From Clavibacter sp. A6099 (GTDB lineage: Bacteria > Actinomycetota > Actinomycetes > Actinomycetales > Microbacteriaceae), in NCBI RefSeq assembly GCF_021919125.1, contig NZ_CP083439.1:1674001-1738000 (forward strand): a stretch of 64,000 bases of DNA. Reading direction: 5' to 3'. Position 1 is the stretch's first letter, and every line of letters begins with the position of its first letter. The notes under the pieces are model-generated. The model was not told the DNA's origin, did no database searches, and saw only the letters and a program-made list of their open reading frames with translations. Below, in pieces: positions 16,456 through 25,654 of this stretch. A program made the translations under genes and the position numbers.

Positions 16456-17949
16456 ATGCACGAGGGCGACGCGTGCGCCGCCGCGGAGGTCGTCGGCCGC
16501 CGCCTGGGCCGCTGGCACGACCCGGAGGCGGTGTTCCTGGCGCTCTTCGCCGCGGAGTCCGCCGGCGACGTCGCCTGGCTCGACGACTCGGCGGGGGAGG
16601 GATGGAGCTACCTCGCGGCGTCCGCCGACACCGTGACGGCCTGGCCGCGGGGCGTGTTCGCGGGGCTCGCGGAGCTGCTGCCCGCGGCGTCGCCCGCGGT
16701 GGCGCCCGGCAGATCCGCCGCGCCCGTCACATCCGACGCGGACGCGCTGCCGGACGGCCTCGCATTCCGGCTGGGCCTCGTCGGCTGGATCCCGCACGAC
16801 GCGTGGACCGAGACCGTCCCGCTCCACCACGCGCCGCCGAGCACGCCAGCGGACGCCACGGCCCCCGTCCCGGCCGCCGTCCTCCGCGTCGACCGCCTCC
16901 TCGCCTTCGACCACGCCGCGGGCGAGGTGTGGGCCGTCGCACGAGCGGGCGATCCGTGGCCGCGCGCCGTCGAGCAGGAGCTGGCCCGCACGGACCCGCC
17001 CGGCGCCCGACCCGTCGCGCGCGCCCCGGAGGACGACGCCGACGCGCCACCCGTCTGGCGGCACGACGATCCCGCCTACCTCGACCTCATCCGCTCCTGC
17101 CAGGAGTCCATCCGCCGCGGCGACGCGTACCAGCTGTGCCTCACGAACACCGCGGTCGTCGCGGGCCACGTCGACCCCGTCCGCGTGCACCTGGCGCTGC
17201 GTGCGCTCAGCCCCACGCACCACGGCGCGTTCCTCCGCGCGGGCGGCACGGTGCTCGTCAGCGCATCGCCGGAGCGCTTCGTCGAGGTCGACGCGGGCGG
17301 CACGCTCCGCACCCTGCCCATCAAGGGGACGCGGCCCCGCCACGCGGATCCCGCCGCCGACGCCCGGGCGCGCGCCGAGCTCCTGGCGAGCGAGAAGGAG
17401 CGCGCCGAGAACGTCATGATCGTCGACCTCATGCGCAACGACCTCAGCCGCGTGTGCGTGCTCGGATCCGTGCGCGTCACGAGCCTGTTCGCCGTCGAGG
17501 CCTACGCGCAGGTGCACCAGCTCGTGAGCCGCGTCGAGGGCGAGCTCGCCCCGGGCGTCTCGGCGGTCGACGCGGTGCGGGCGCTGTTCCCGGCGGGATC
17601 CATGACGGGCGCCCCGAAGTCCGCGGCCGTGGGCATCCTCCAGTCGCTCGAGGGCGGCCCTCGCGGCGTGTACGCGGGCGCGTTCGGCTGGTTCGGCGAT
17701 GACGGGCGCGTCGACCTCGCCATGGTGATCCGCTCGGTCGTCGTCACGGACGGCCGCGCGACGGTCGGCGCCGGCGGCGGGATCACGGCGCTGTCCGTCC
17801 CCGAGGAGGAGCTCGAGGAGGTGCGCGTGAAGGCCGCGCCGCTGCTCGCCGCCGTCCGCGCCGGACGCGTGCCGCCGCCCGGAGACGACGGAGACGACGC
17901 CGAGAGCGCGTCGCGTCCGCCCCTCCCCAGGGCGCCGGAGCCGGCCTGA
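16456..17949 (+). CDS. pabB: Aminodeoxychorismate synthase component I
   Basis: This 497-residue chorismate-binding enzyme aminates chorismate using ammonia from a glutaminase subunit (PabA, not in this window). The TLPIKGTRPR motif (about residue 288) carries the lysine that marks PabB; anthranilate synthase TrpE has PIAGT instead. ENVMIVDLMRNDLSRV, GSMTGAPKSAA and the C-terminal VGAGGGITALS complete the active site. A GGGAGG ribosome site precedes the ATG. The gene is divergent from the pabC-like lyase, so the pair supplies p-aminobenzoate for folate. Confidence 0.92.
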   Translation: MHEGDACAAAEVVGRRLGRWHDPEAVFLALFAAESAGDVAWLDDSAGEGWSYLAASADTVTAWPRGVFAGLAELLPAASPAVAPGRSAAPVTSDADALPDGLAFRLGLVGWIPHDAWTETVPLHHAPPSTPADATAPVPAAVLRVDRLLAFDHAAGEVWAVARAGDPWPRAVEQELARTDPPGARPVARAPEDDADAPPVWRHDDPAYLDLIRSCQESIRRGDAYQLCLTNTAVVAGHVDPVRVHLALRALSPTHHGAFLRAGGTVLVSASPERFVEVDAGGTLRTLPIKGTRPRHADPAADARARAELLASEKERAENVMIVDLMRNDLSRVCVLGSVRVTSLFAVEAYAQVHQLVSRVEGELAPGVSAVDAVRALFPAGSMTGAPKSAAVGILQSLEGGPRGVYAGAFGWFGDDGRVDLAMVIRSVVVTDGRATVGAGGGITALSVPEEELEEVRVKAAPLLAAVRAGRVPPPGDDGDDAESASRPPLPRAPEPA

Positions 17950-17955
17950 TCCGCG

Positions 17956-17979
17956 CCCCTCCCACCGGTTCGGGAGGGG
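17956..17979 (+). terminator. Terminator of pabB
   Basis: Perfect 8-bp stem cccctccc / gggagggg around an 8-base loop, 7 bases after the stop. Confidence 0.6.
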
Positions 17980-17993
17980 TCGCGCGCGTTCAC

Positions 17994-17999
17994 TAGTCT
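17994..17999 (+). promoter_or_regulatory. Putative -10 box of leuS
   Basis: TAGTCT 48 bases before the TTG start, giving a short untranslated leader of about 40 bases. No convincing -35 box is visible. Confidence 0.35.
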
Positions 18000-18047
18000 T
18001 GTCGAGGCCTTCACGGCCGCGACCCCCGCATCGAATCGAGAGCGCCC

Positions 18048-20606
18048 TTGGCACACGAGACCCCCGACACCCCCGGCGAGACCTACGACTTCCGCGCCAT
18101 CGAGGCCGAGTGGTCGGAGGTGTGGGAGCGCGAGCAGCCGTTCCGCACGCCGGACGCGAGCGACAGCCGCCCCCGCAAGTACATCCTCGACATGTTCCCG
18201 TACCCCTCGGGCGACCTGCACATGGGTCACGCCGAGGCGTTCGCGTTGGGCGACGCGGTCGCGCGCTACTGGCGCCAGCAGGGCTTCAACGTCCTCCACC
18301 CGATCGGCTGGGACTCCTTCGGCCTGCCCGCCGAGAACGCCGCCATCAAGCGCGGGGTCGACCCGCGCGAGTGGACGTACGCCAACATCGAGACGCAGAA
18401 GCAGTCGATGAAGCGCTACGGCCTGTCCTTCGACTGGGAGCGCGAGCTGCACACGAGCGACCCGGAGTACTACCGGTGGAACCAGTGGCTGTTCCTCAAG
18501 ATGCACGAGAAGGGCCTCGCCTACCGCAAGGACAGCTGGGTTAACTGGGACCCGGTGGACCAGACCGTCCTCGCCAACGAGCAGGTCCTGCCCGACGGCA
18601 CGTCCGACCGCTCGGGGGCCGTGGTCGTCAAGAAGAAGCTCACGCAGTGGTACCTGCGCATCACCGACTACGCCGACCGCCTCGTCGACGACCTGAACCA
18701 GCTCGAGGGCACGTGGCCGGCGAAGGTCATCAGCATGCAGCGCAACTGGATCGGACGCTCCATCGGCGCGGAGGTCGACTTCGTCGTCGAGGGCCGCGAC
18801 GAGCCCGTCACGGTCTTCACCACGCGTCCGGACACGCTGCACGGCGCCACCTTCATGGTCGTCGCACCCGACAGCGACCTGGCGGCGGAGCTCGTCGAGG
18901 GCGCGTCGGACGAGGTCCGCGAGCGGTTCCGCGGCTACCTGGAGCGCACGCAGCGCCTCAACGAGATCGAGCGCTCCACGACCGACCGCCCGAAGACGGG
19001 CATCCCGCTCGGCCGCACGGCGATCAACCCCGTGAACGGCGAGCGGATCCCCGTCTGGGCCGCCGACTACGTGCTCGCCGACTACGGCACGGGCGCCGTC
19101 ATGGCCGTCCCCGCGCACGACCAGCGCGACCTCGACTTCGCGCGCGCCTTCGACCTGCCGGTGCGCGTCGTCGTCGACACCACGCAGCCCGTCACGGGCG
19201 CCATCCGCGTCATCCCCGAGGACGGCGAGCTGCCCGACCTCGAGGAGGTGCTGCCCGGTCGCACGGGCGTGGCGCTGCCCGGCGAGGGCCGCCTCATCAA
19301 CTCCGGTTCCCTCGACGGGCTGAGCAAGCAGCCGGCCATCAAGCGCGTCATCGAGCAGCTCGAGGCGGAGGGCCGCGGCCGCGCGGCGAAGAACTACCGC
19401 CTGCGCGACTGGCTCATCTCGCGTCAGCGGTTCTGGGGCACGCCCATCCCGATCGTCTACGACGCCGAGGGCAACGAGATCCGCGTCCCCGAGGACCAGC
19501 TGCCCGTCCGGCTGCCCGACACCGAGGGGCTCGACCTCACGCCGAAGGGCAAGTCGCCGCTGGCGGCCGCCACGGAGTGGACGAACGTGCCGAGCCCCGT
19601 CGACGGCAGCCCGGCCACGCGCGATCCCGACACCATGGACACCTTCATGGACAGCTCCTGGTACTGGCTGCGCTTCCTGTCGCCCAACGACGCGACGAAG
19701 GCGTTCGACCCGGCCGACGCCGACCGCTGGGCGCCCATCGACCAGTACGTGGGCGGCGTGGAGCACGCGATCCTGCACCTGCTGTACTCGCGCTTCATCA
19801 CGAAGGTCCTGTTCGACCTCGGCTACGTCACCTTCACCGAGCCGTTCAGCGCGCTGCTCAACCAGGGCATGGTGCTCTCCGGCGGCAGCAAGATGTCGAA
19901 GAGCAAGGGCGGCGTCGACCTGGGCTCCGAGATGGACCGCCACGGCGTCGACGCCATCCGCCTCACCATGGCGTTCGCCGGCCCGCCCGAGGACGACATC
20001 GACTGGGAGGACGTCTCCCCGTCCGGATCCGCGAAGTTCCTGGCGCGCGCATGGCGGCTCACGGGCGACATCACGAGCGCCCCGGAGATCGAATGGAAGA
20101 CGGGGGACGAGGCGCTCCGGCGCGTCACCCACCGCTTCCTCGCCGAGGCGCCCGGCATGCTCGAGGCGTTCAAGTTCAACGTCGTCATCGCACGCACCAT
20201 GGAGCTCGTCAACGCCATCCGCAAGACCATCGACCAGGGTGCAGGCGGCGGCGACGCGGCCGTACGCGAGGCGACGGAGGTCGTCGCCATCGCGCTCAGC
20301 CTGTTCGCTCCGTACACGGCGGAGGACATGTGGAGGCGCCTCGGCCGCGAGGGGTCCGTGGCGTTCGCCGGCTGGCGCAAGGCGGAGCGCAACCTGCTCG
20401 TGCAGAGCACGGTCACGGCCGTGGTGCAGGTCGACGGCAAGGTGCGCGACAAGCTCGAGGTCGACGCGAAGATCGGGGCGGACGAGCTCGAGGCGCTCGC
20501 GCGCGATACCGCGGGCGTGAAGCGGTCCACCGCGGGTCGCACCATCGACAAGGTCATCGTCCGCGCGCCCAAGATCGTGAGCATCACCACCACGCCCGCT
20601 CCCTGA
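18048..20606 (+). CDS. leuS: Leucyl-tRNA synthetase
   Basis: This 852-residue class I synthetase charges tRNA-Leu. The HIGH motif appears as [14 protein letters not shown] (about residue 56). The editing (CP1) domain includes [17 protein letters not shown] and the KMSKS loop reads [12 protein letters not shown] (about residue 614). A C-terminal anticodon-binding and tRNA-contact domain follows. The start codon is a rare TTG at 18048; the protein then reads [15 protein letters not shown], matching the family's usual N-terminus. It is the first gene of the conserved leuS-comEA-comEC-holA order. Confidence 0.97.
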   Translation: MAHETPDTPGETYDFRAIEAEWSEVWEREQPFRTPDASDSRPRKYILDMFPYPSGDLHMGHAEAFALGDAVARYWRQQGFNVLHPIGWDSFGLPAENAAIKRGVDPREWTYANIETQKQSMKRYGLSFDWERELHTSDPEYYRWNQWLFLKMHEKGLAYRKDSWVNWDPVDQTVLANEQVLPDGTSDRSGAVVVKKKLTQWYLRITDYADRLVDDLNQLEGTWPAKVISMQRNWIGRSIGAEVDFVVEGRDEPVTVFTTRPDTLHGATFMVVAPDSDLAAELVEGASDEVRERFRGYLERTQRLNEIERSTTDRPKTGIPLGRTAINPVNGERIPVWAADYVLADYGTGAVMAVPAHDQRDLDFARAFDLPVRVVVDTTQPVTGAIRVIPEDGELPDLEEVLPGRTGVALPGEGRLINSGSLDGLSKQPAIKRVIEQLEAEGRGRAAKNYRLRDWLISRQRFWGTPIPIVYDAEGNEIRVPEDQLPVRLPDTEGLDLTPKGKSPLAAATEWTNVPSPVDGSPATRDPDTMDTFMDSSWYWLRFLSPNDATKAFDPADADRWAPIDQYVGGVEHAILHLLYSRFITKVLFDLGYVTFTEPFSALLNQGMVLSGGSKMSKSKGGVDLGSEMDRHGVDAIRLTMAFAGPPEDDIDWEDVSPSGSAKFLARAWRLTGDITSAPEIEWKTGDEALRRVTHRFLAEAPGMLEAFKFNVVIARTMELVNAIRKTIDQGAGGGDAAVREATEVVAIALSLFAPYTAEDMWRRLGREGSVAFAGWRKAERNLLVQSTVTAVVQVDGKVRDKLEVDAKIGADELEALARDTAGVKRSTAGRTIDKVIVRAPKIVSITTTPAP

Positions 20607-20637
20607 GGGACGGCCCGCGACCCTACGTCGAGGTGAG

Positions 20638-20669
20638 GCGAGGGCGGTCCGGCGACGGGCCGCCCTCGC
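20638..20669 (+). terminator. Terminator of leuS
   Basis: 10-bp stem gcgagggcgg / ccgccctcgc with a 12-base loop, 31 bases after the stop. Confidence 0.65.
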
Positions 20670-20742
20670 TCCATCCCAGGCCGGATCCGCGACGGCGATC
20701 CCCAGACCCGGACGCGCGGGCCGGACGCCGCCGGCCACCGCC

Positions 20743-20748
20743 TACCGT
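20743..20748 (+). promoter_or_regulatory. Putative -10 box, leaderless start of comEA
   Basis: TACCGT, then 6 bases, then ATG 20755. Confidence 0.5.
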
Positions 20749-20754
20749 GCCCCC

Positions 20755-21675
20755 ATGCGCCCCCTCCGCCGACCCCGTCCCGGACCCGATGCCGCCGAGC
20801 ACCGGGAACGCACGGGATGGACGGACGACGGGTGGGAGCCCGACGCCGAGTGGCCCTCGGACGCCCTTCCCCCATCGCGAGCGGACGGTGGCGCCGACCC
20901 TGCAGACGACGGCGTCCCCGGCCGCCCCGCCGACGAGGTGCATCCGCTGCCCGGTCGACGGGTGCGCATCCGGCTCCGCGTCGGCATCGGGGCCGCGGTC
21001 GTGCTGGTCGGTGCGGCGCTCGTGGTGACGATCCTGGTCACCGCCGTCCAATCGGCCGGCCTGGCCTCCCCGACCGCGGTCCCTGCGGCGCACCCGAGCT
21101 CGTCGGCGCACACGAGCGCAGGTGCTGCCGCATCCGACGGATCCGGGGACGGCGACGCGACCGTTGAGACGGGCGCCGGGGACGCGGCCGACGCGGACGG
21201 CGGGACCGGCGGATCCGCCCAGGGCGCACGGACGCCCATCTACGTGCACGTGGTCGGCGCGGTCGTGTCCCCGGGGCTGTTCCCCCTGGCGCCGGGCAGC
21301 CGCGTCGTCGACGCCCTCGCCGCCGCCCACGGCTTCGCCGACGGGGCGGACACCGCGGGCGTCAACCTGGCGCGCGTCCTCTCCGACGGGGAGCAGCTCG
21401 TCGTCCCGCGCCAGGGCGAGGCCCCGGCCGCGCCCGCGACGTCGGGCGCTCCCGGAGCCGCAGGCGGGTCCGCGAGCCCGTCGTCACCGGTGGACCTCAA
21501 CACGGCCACGGCGGAGCAGCTGGAGACGCTCCCGCGCGTCGGACCGTCCCTGGCCGCCCGGATCATCGCCTGGCGCACCGCGCACGGCCGCTTCGCGCGC
21601 GTCGCCGACCTCGGTCGGGTGCCGGGCATCGGCGATCGCACGCTCGCGTCGCTCACCCCGCTGGTGCGGGTGTGA
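20755..21675 (+). CDS. comEA: ComEA-family DNA-binding competence protein
   Basis: This 306-residue membrane-anchored DNA receptor has a charged cytoplasmic N-terminus (about 75 residues) and one transmembrane segment (GAAVVLVGAALVVTILVTAV). A low-complexity Ala/Gly/Asp linker leads to an SLBB domain starting IYVHVVGAVVSPGLFPL (residue 162). The C-terminal helix-hairpin-helix pair is VDLNTATAEQLETLPRVGPS and GRVPGIGDRTLASLTPL (residues 245-305). It binds incoming double-stranded DNA outside the membrane in transformable bacteria. comEC follows with a 4-base overlap. Confidence 0.93.
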   Translation: MRPLRRPRPGPDAAEHRERTGWTDDGWEPDAEWPSDALPPSRADGGADPADDGVPGRPADEVHPLPGRRVRIRLRVGIGAAVVLVGAALVVTILVTAVQSAGLASPTAVPAAHPSSSAHTSAGAAASDGSGDGDATVETGAGDAADADGGTGGSAQGARTPIYVHVVGAVVSPGLFPLAPGSRVVDALAAAHGFADGADTAGVNLARVLSDGEQLVVPRQGEAPAAPATSGAPGAAGGSASPSSPVDLNTATAEQLETLPRVGPSLAARIIAWRTAHGRFARVADLGRVPGIGDRTLASLTPLVRV

Positions 21676-23429
21676 CTCCGAGGCCTGGCGCTGACGGCGG
21701 CTCGAGCAGGCCAGCGCGAGGGGGGTGGGGTGCGGCAGCTCCGCACATCGACCTCCGATTCGCGATCCCCGCGGCCGCCGGCTGGACCACCACGGCGGCG
21801 GCCATCGGCATCCGCGGTGCGGCCGCGCCGTCGGCCGTCGCCGTCGCGACGCTGGCGGTGGTGTGCGCCGGGATCGCCGTCCGGTCGGCCGTTCGCGCGA
21901 GGCCGCGTGCGACCGCGACGGCAACCCCGCACGCCCGGTCGCCCATCCCACGCCGCCGGAGGGCGCGCCGACAGGACGCGTCTGCGGCCCGGATCCGCCG
22001 CGCCGCTGCCGCGCTGGCGGTCGCCGCCGGGGTCGCGGCCATGCTCCTCGGCGGCGCCGCCGCCCGCGAGCCGTCGCGACACCCGGAGGCCCTCGAGGCC
22101 GCCGCGCACGCGGACGGCATGGTGGTCGCGGACGCCGTCGTCGACGAGCCCCCCGCGCCGGTCGCCTCGCGCTCCGGGAGCGGACCGGGCCGCGCCGATC
22201 GGGTGCGGATCGTCGCGCACCTCACCGCCCTCCACGTCGGCCGCGATGCGGGAGGACGGACGGACGACGCCACGCTGCGGCTGCCCGCCCCGGTGCCCGT
22301 CGTGGTCTTCGCCACGGGCGCCGACGAGCGGCACGACGGATCCCCGCACGCCAATCCGGGGGTCGGCGCCCTCCTACGCCTGAGCGCCGCCGTCCGGGCC
22401 GCGGATCCGGGCGATCGCGCCGCCTACCTCCTCGTCGCCCGTGGGGCACCCGATGTCGCGGGCGGTCCCGCCGGCCCGCTCGGGTTCGCCGACGCCCTCC
22501 GCGCGCGCCTCGCCGCCGCCGCCGCCGACCTCCGCGGACCGGGGGCCGAGCTGCTGCCCGGCCTCGCGATCGGGGACGTGTCGGCGGTGACGCCCGCCCT
22601 CGCGCAGACCATGAAGGACAGCTCGCTCACGCACCTCACGGCGGTCTCTGGCGCCAACTGCGCGGTCATCGTGGGACTCGTGCTCGCGCTGGCGGCCGCC
22701 GCCGGGCTCCGACGACCGGCGCGAGCGGCCGCCGCGCTGGCAGCTCTCGGCGCGTTCGTGATCCTGGTGACGCCCCAGCCCAGCGTGCTGCGCGCCGCCG
22801 TGATGGCCGCCGTGCTCATCGTCTCCGCCTCGTCCGGCCGGCCATCCCGCGGTCTGCCCGCCCTCGCCGTGGCGGTGGTCGTCCTGCTCACGGGGGATCC
22901 CTGGCTGGCACGCGACCTCGGCTTCGCCCTCAGCGTGCTGGCGACGGCCGGGCTCCTCGTCCTGGCGCCCCCGCTTGCCGACCGCATGTCGCGCCGCATG
23001 CCGCGCCGCCTGGCCGAGGCGCTCGCGATCCCCGTCGCCGCGCAGGTGGCGTGCCAGCCGGTGCTCCTCGTGCTGCAACCCGGCCTGCCGGTGCACGGGG
23101 TGCTCGCGAACGTGCTCGCCGAGCCCGCCGCCGCGCCCGCCACCATCGGCGGCCTCGTCGCGTGCGTCGTCCTCCCTGTCTGGCCGGCGGCGGGCGGTCT
23201 CGTGCTGCGGCTGGCCTGGCTGCCGGCGTCGTGGATCGCCGCGGTCGCCTCCGTCATGTCCCGTCTCCCCGCGGGCCGCGTGCCCTGGGCATCGGGGCCC
23301 GCGGGCGTCATCGCGCTCACGGTCGCGATCGCCCTGGTGATCGCGGTGGTGGCGCTCGGGCGTCCGGCCTCCCCGGTGCCGCCCGCAGCGGCCGTCCCGG
23401 GGCCGGGGGATGTCCCACCCGACGGCTAA
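21672..23429 (+). CDS. comEC: ComEC/Rec2-family DNA channel protein lacking the metallo-beta-lactamase domain
   Basis: This 585-residue multi-spanning protein translocates single-stranded DNA in competence systems. GTG 21672 overlaps the comEA stop. The competence domain includes LTHLTAVSGANCAVIVGLVLA (about residue 317) and ARDLGFALSVLATAGLLVLAPPL. The N-terminal region carries a DUF4131/OB-like stretch. The protein stops soon after the last helices, so the C-terminal beta-lactamase-like nuclease domain of full-length ComEC (about 700-800 residues) is missing. No remnant of it lies before holA. This may be a lineage feature rather than a recent truncation. Confidence 0.9.
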   Translation: MTPRPGADGGSSRPARGGWGAAAPHIDLRFAIPAAAGWTTTAAAIGIRGAAAPSAVAVATLAVVCAGIAVRSAVRARPRATATATPHARSPIPRRRRARRQDASAARIRRAAAALAVAAGVAAMLLGGAAAREPSRHPEALEAAAHADGMVVADAVVDEPPAPVASRSGSGPGRADRVRIVAHLTALHVGRDAGGRTDDATLRLPAPVPVVVFATGADERHDGSPHANPGVGALLRLSAAVRAADPGDRAAYLLVARGAPDVAGGPAGPLGFADALRARLAAAAADLRGPGAELLPGLAIGDVSAVTPALAQTMKDSSLTHLTAVSGANCAVIVGLVLALAAAAGLRRPARAAAALAALGAFVILVTPQPSVLRAAVMAAVLIVSASSGRPSRGLPALAVAVVVLLTGDPWLARDLGFALSVLATAGLLVLAPPLADRMSRRMPRRLAEALAIPVAAQVACQPVLLVLQPGLPVHGVLANVLAEPAAAPATIGGLVACVVLPVWPAAGGLVLRLAWLPASWIAAVASVMSRLPAGRVPWASGPAGVIALTVAIALVIAVVALGRPASPVPPAAAVPGPGDVPPDG

Positions 23430-23514
23430 CCTGGATCCGCCCGACCGTCGGCCCGCCCCGCTCCGGGCATCCGCACCCCGGGCACCCGCACCCGCACCCT
23501 CCGGAAGGACCCGC

Positions 23515-24543
23515 ATGGCCACCAGGACGTCCCGCAGCACGGCGGCGAAGCCCTCCGCGGCCATCCCGCAGCTCTCCTGGGACGCGGTGCGGCCGGCGCC
23601 CGTCGTCCTCGTGTCCGGCACCGAGGCCCTCCTCGCCGACCGGGCGATGCGACGCCTCCGCGACATCCTCACGGCGGAGGATCCGCGCATCGAGGTCTCC
23701 GACATCGAGGCCGACTCCTACGCGCCCGGCGAGCTGATCACGCTCGCGAGCCCGTCCCTGTTCGCGGAGCCGCGGCTCATCCGGGTCGTCAACGTGGAGA
23801 AGTGCTCGGACCAGTTCCTGCTCGACGCGGTCGCCTACCTCGACCAGCCGGCCCACGACACGTACGTCGTGCTCCGGCACGCCGGGGGAGTGCGCGGCAA
23901 GAAGCTGCTCGACGCCGTGCGCTCGGGCACCGGCGGCGGCATCGAGGTCGTCTGCGCGGAGCTCAAGAAGGACAGCGAGAAGCACGACTTCGCCGTGGCC
24001 GAGTTCCGGGCCGCGAAGCGCTCGATCACGCCGGGCGCCGTGCGGCAGCTCGTGGCCGCGTTCCAGGACGACGTGAGCGAGCTGGCGTCGGCGTGCCAGC
24101 AGCTCATCTCGGACACCGCGCACGAGATCACCGAGGTCACTGTGAACCAGTACTACGGCGGCCGGGTCGAGATCAACGCGTTCGCGGTCGCGGACTCGGC
24201 CATCGCCGGCCGCGGCGGCGAGGCTCTCGTCCTGCTCCGCCACGCGCTCACCTCGGGCGCGGACCCCGTGCCGCTCATCGCCGCCTTCGCGATGAAGATC
24301 CGCACGATGGCCAAGGTGTCCGGAGTCTCGGGCGCGTCGGGCCAGCTGGCGTCGAAGCTCGGCATGGCGCCGTGGCAGGTCGACCGCGCCCGCCGCGACC
24401 TGCAGCTCTGGGACGACGCGGGTCTCGGCCGGGCCATCGAGGCCCTCGCCGAGGCGGACGCGCAGGTCAAGGGCGGCGGACGCGATCCCGTCTACTCGCT
24501 GGAGCGCATGGTGCGCACCGTCGCCTCACGCGGTCGCGACTGA
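23515..24543 (+). CDS. holA: DNA polymerase III delta subunit
   Basis: This 342-residue clamp-loader subunit opens the beta clamp during replication. ATG 23515 is preferred over an upstream ATG at 23410 because GGAAGGAC lies 6-13 bases before it and the upstream stretch is low-complexity Pro/Ala/Arg. An AAA+-like fold starts at PVVLVSGTEALLADRAM, with ASPSLFAEPRLIRVVNVEK near the middle and the conserved VYSLERMVRTVA at the end. Its position after comEC is conserved across many bacteria. Confidence 0.93.
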   Translation: MATRTSRSTAAKPSAAIPQLSWDAVRPAPVVLVSGTEALLADRAMRRLRDILTAEDPRIEVSDIEADSYAPGELITLASPSLFAEPRLIRVVNVEKCSDQFLLDAVAYLDQPAHDTYVVLRHAGGVRGKKLLDAVRSGTGGGIEVVCAELKKDSEKHDFAVAEFRAAKRSITPGAVRQLVAAFQDDVSELASACQQLISDTAHEITEVTVNQYYGGRVEINAFAVADSAIAGRGGEALVLLRHALTSGADPVPLIAAFAMKIRTMAKVSGVSGASGQLASKLGMAPWQVDRARRDLQLWDDAGLGRAIEALAEADAQVKGGGRDPVYSLERMVRTVASRGRD

Positions 24544-24593
24544 CGCGCGGCCAGACCGCCGGGCTCACCCGCCGGATCCGCCCCGGACATGAC

Positions 24594-24624
24594 GACGGGC
24601 CCCGCGCGATGCGCGGGGCCCGTC
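24594..24624. terminator. Bidirectional terminator between holA and rpsT
   Basis: A perfect 14-bp stem, gacgggccccgcgc / gcgcggggcccgtc, with a 3-base loop between two convergent genes. It should serve both. Confidence 0.8.
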
Positions 24625-24641
24625 GATCGCACCAGGGGAGG

Positions 24642-24905
24642 TCAGCCGATCTTGGCGACCTGCTTGGCGATCGCGCCCTTGCGGTTCGCGGCCTGGTTCT
24701 TGTGGATGACGCCCTTGCTGGCGGCCTTGTCGAGCTTCTTGCCGGCGAGGCTGACGGCCTTGACGGCCGCGTCCTTGTCGCCCGCGGAGACGGCGGTCTT
24801 GACGGAGCGGATGGCCGTCTTCAGCTCGCTCTTGACGGCCTTGTTGCGCTCCTGGGCCTTCTTGTTGGTGCCGATGCGCTTGATCTGCGACTTGATGTTT
24901 GCCAC
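24642..24905 (-). CDS. rpsT: 30S ribosomal protein S20
   Basis: This 87-residue basic ribosomal protein binds 16S rRNA early in assembly. The N-terminus [18 protein letters not shown] and the C-terminal [19 protein letters not shown] are diagnostic. Translation starts at GTG 24905, preceded by GGAAG. Its place between holA and lepA is conserved in actinobacteria. Confidence 0.97.
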   Translation of the reverse strand: MANIKSQIKRIGTNKKAQERNKAVKSELKTAIRSVKTAVSAGDKDAAVKAVSLAGKKLDKAASKGVIHKNQAANRKGAIAKQVAKIG

Positions 24906-24980
24906 GTGTTATGTCTTCCGTTCGAGTTGTCGTCGTATGAGTTGCCGCTCAGCGAGAGAGGGCGCCTGCGGCGATACCGC

Positions 24981-24998
24981 GTGATCGGGGAGGATCAC
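24981..24998 (-). promoter_or_regulatory. Inverted repeat in the rpsT upstream region
   Basis: GTGATC and GATCAC arms flank 6 bases, about 75 bases before the rpsT start. It may be a leader hairpin or an operator. S20 synthesis is known to be autoregulated in E. coli, but no such link is shown here. Confidence 0.3.
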
Positions 24999-25040
24999 AC
25001 GCAAGCCAACAGGCGACGATACCAGGTCGCGGCCCGGAAA

Positions 25041-25559
25041 TCAGGCCGCGGGGCCGCGCGCGTCGCGGGCGAGCCGGGGGACCTCGTCGCCGGGGCGCAC
25101 GAACCGGGTCTCGGGCGCGTCGTCGACCGCGTGCCGGATCCGCCCGAGGAAGTCGGCGGGCATCTCCGGCAGCGCGTCGACCGGCCACCAGGCGACCTCA
25201 AGCGACTCGTCGTCGTTGACGCGCGCCTCGCCCGAGACGTAGCGGCACCGGAAGGTCAGGTCGAGGTAGCTGGCGCGATCGCCGTTCGGGTAGGTGATCT
25301 CGTCCGTCGTCCCGACGGCGACCAGCCGCTCGACCTCCACGATCACGCCGGTCTCCTCCTCGGCCTCCCGCCGGGCGCCGACGGCGGGCTCCTCGCCGGG
25401 CTCGAGGATCCCCGAGACGGGCGCCCACTCGCCGGTGTCCCCGCGACGGACGAGGAGCACCCGGGGGCCGTCGAGGATCACGGCGGTCACGCCCGAGAGC
25501 CACAGGGGAGCGGTGCCGACCCGCTCGCGGAGGGAGACGATGAAGTCGGGGATGCCCAT
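25041..25559 (-). CDS. Nudix hydrolase
   Basis: This 172-residue pyrophosphohydrolase has its Nudix box at residues 50-72: GILEPGEEPAVGARREAEEE followed by TGV, with the RE-x-x-EE metal ligands intact. A hydrophobic GVTAVILDGPRVLLVRR strand precedes it. The C-terminal WWPVDALPEMPADFLGRI fits small-molecule nucleotide or ADP-ribose-type Nudix enzymes. Its substrate is unknown. It is transcribed alone, toward rpsT. Confidence 0.9.
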   Translation of the reverse strand: MGIPDFIVSLRERVGTAPLWLSGVTAVILDGPRVLLVRRGDTGEWAPVSGILEPGEEPAVGARREAEEETGVIVEVERLVAVGTTDEITYPNGDRASYLDLTFRCRYVSGEARVNDDESLEVAWWPVDALPEMPADFLGRIRHAVDDAPETRFVRPGDEVPRLARDARGPAA

Positions 25560-25565
25560 CCCTCG

Positions 25566-25571
25566 AGCGTA
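25566..25571 (-). promoter_or_regulatory. Putative -10 box, leaderless start of the Nudix gene
   Basis: TACGCT on the minus strand, 6 bases before ATG 25559. Confidence 0.5.
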
Positions 25572-25642
25572 CCGGCGCCCCGCGGACCTCCCGCCGGCGG
25601 CGCATCGGCGGATCCCCGGGCCGGCGCCTCCCGCCCGCGTCC

Positions 25643-25648
25643 TAGGCT
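25643..25648 (+). promoter_or_regulatory. Putative -10 box, leaderless start of the amidohydrolase gene
   Basis: TAGGCT, then 6 bases, then ATG 25655. Confidence 0.5.
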
Positions 25649-25654
25649 CGGACC

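Noticed and set aside
17502-20738. Very long open frame (over 1000 codons) antisense to leuS and the pabB end
   Set aside because: Arg/Val/Asp-rich low-complexity translation with no family match; a by-product of high GC and third-position bias of the real genes on the other strand. Other long antisense frames, such as 12515-15499 and 35660-37993, are of the same kind.
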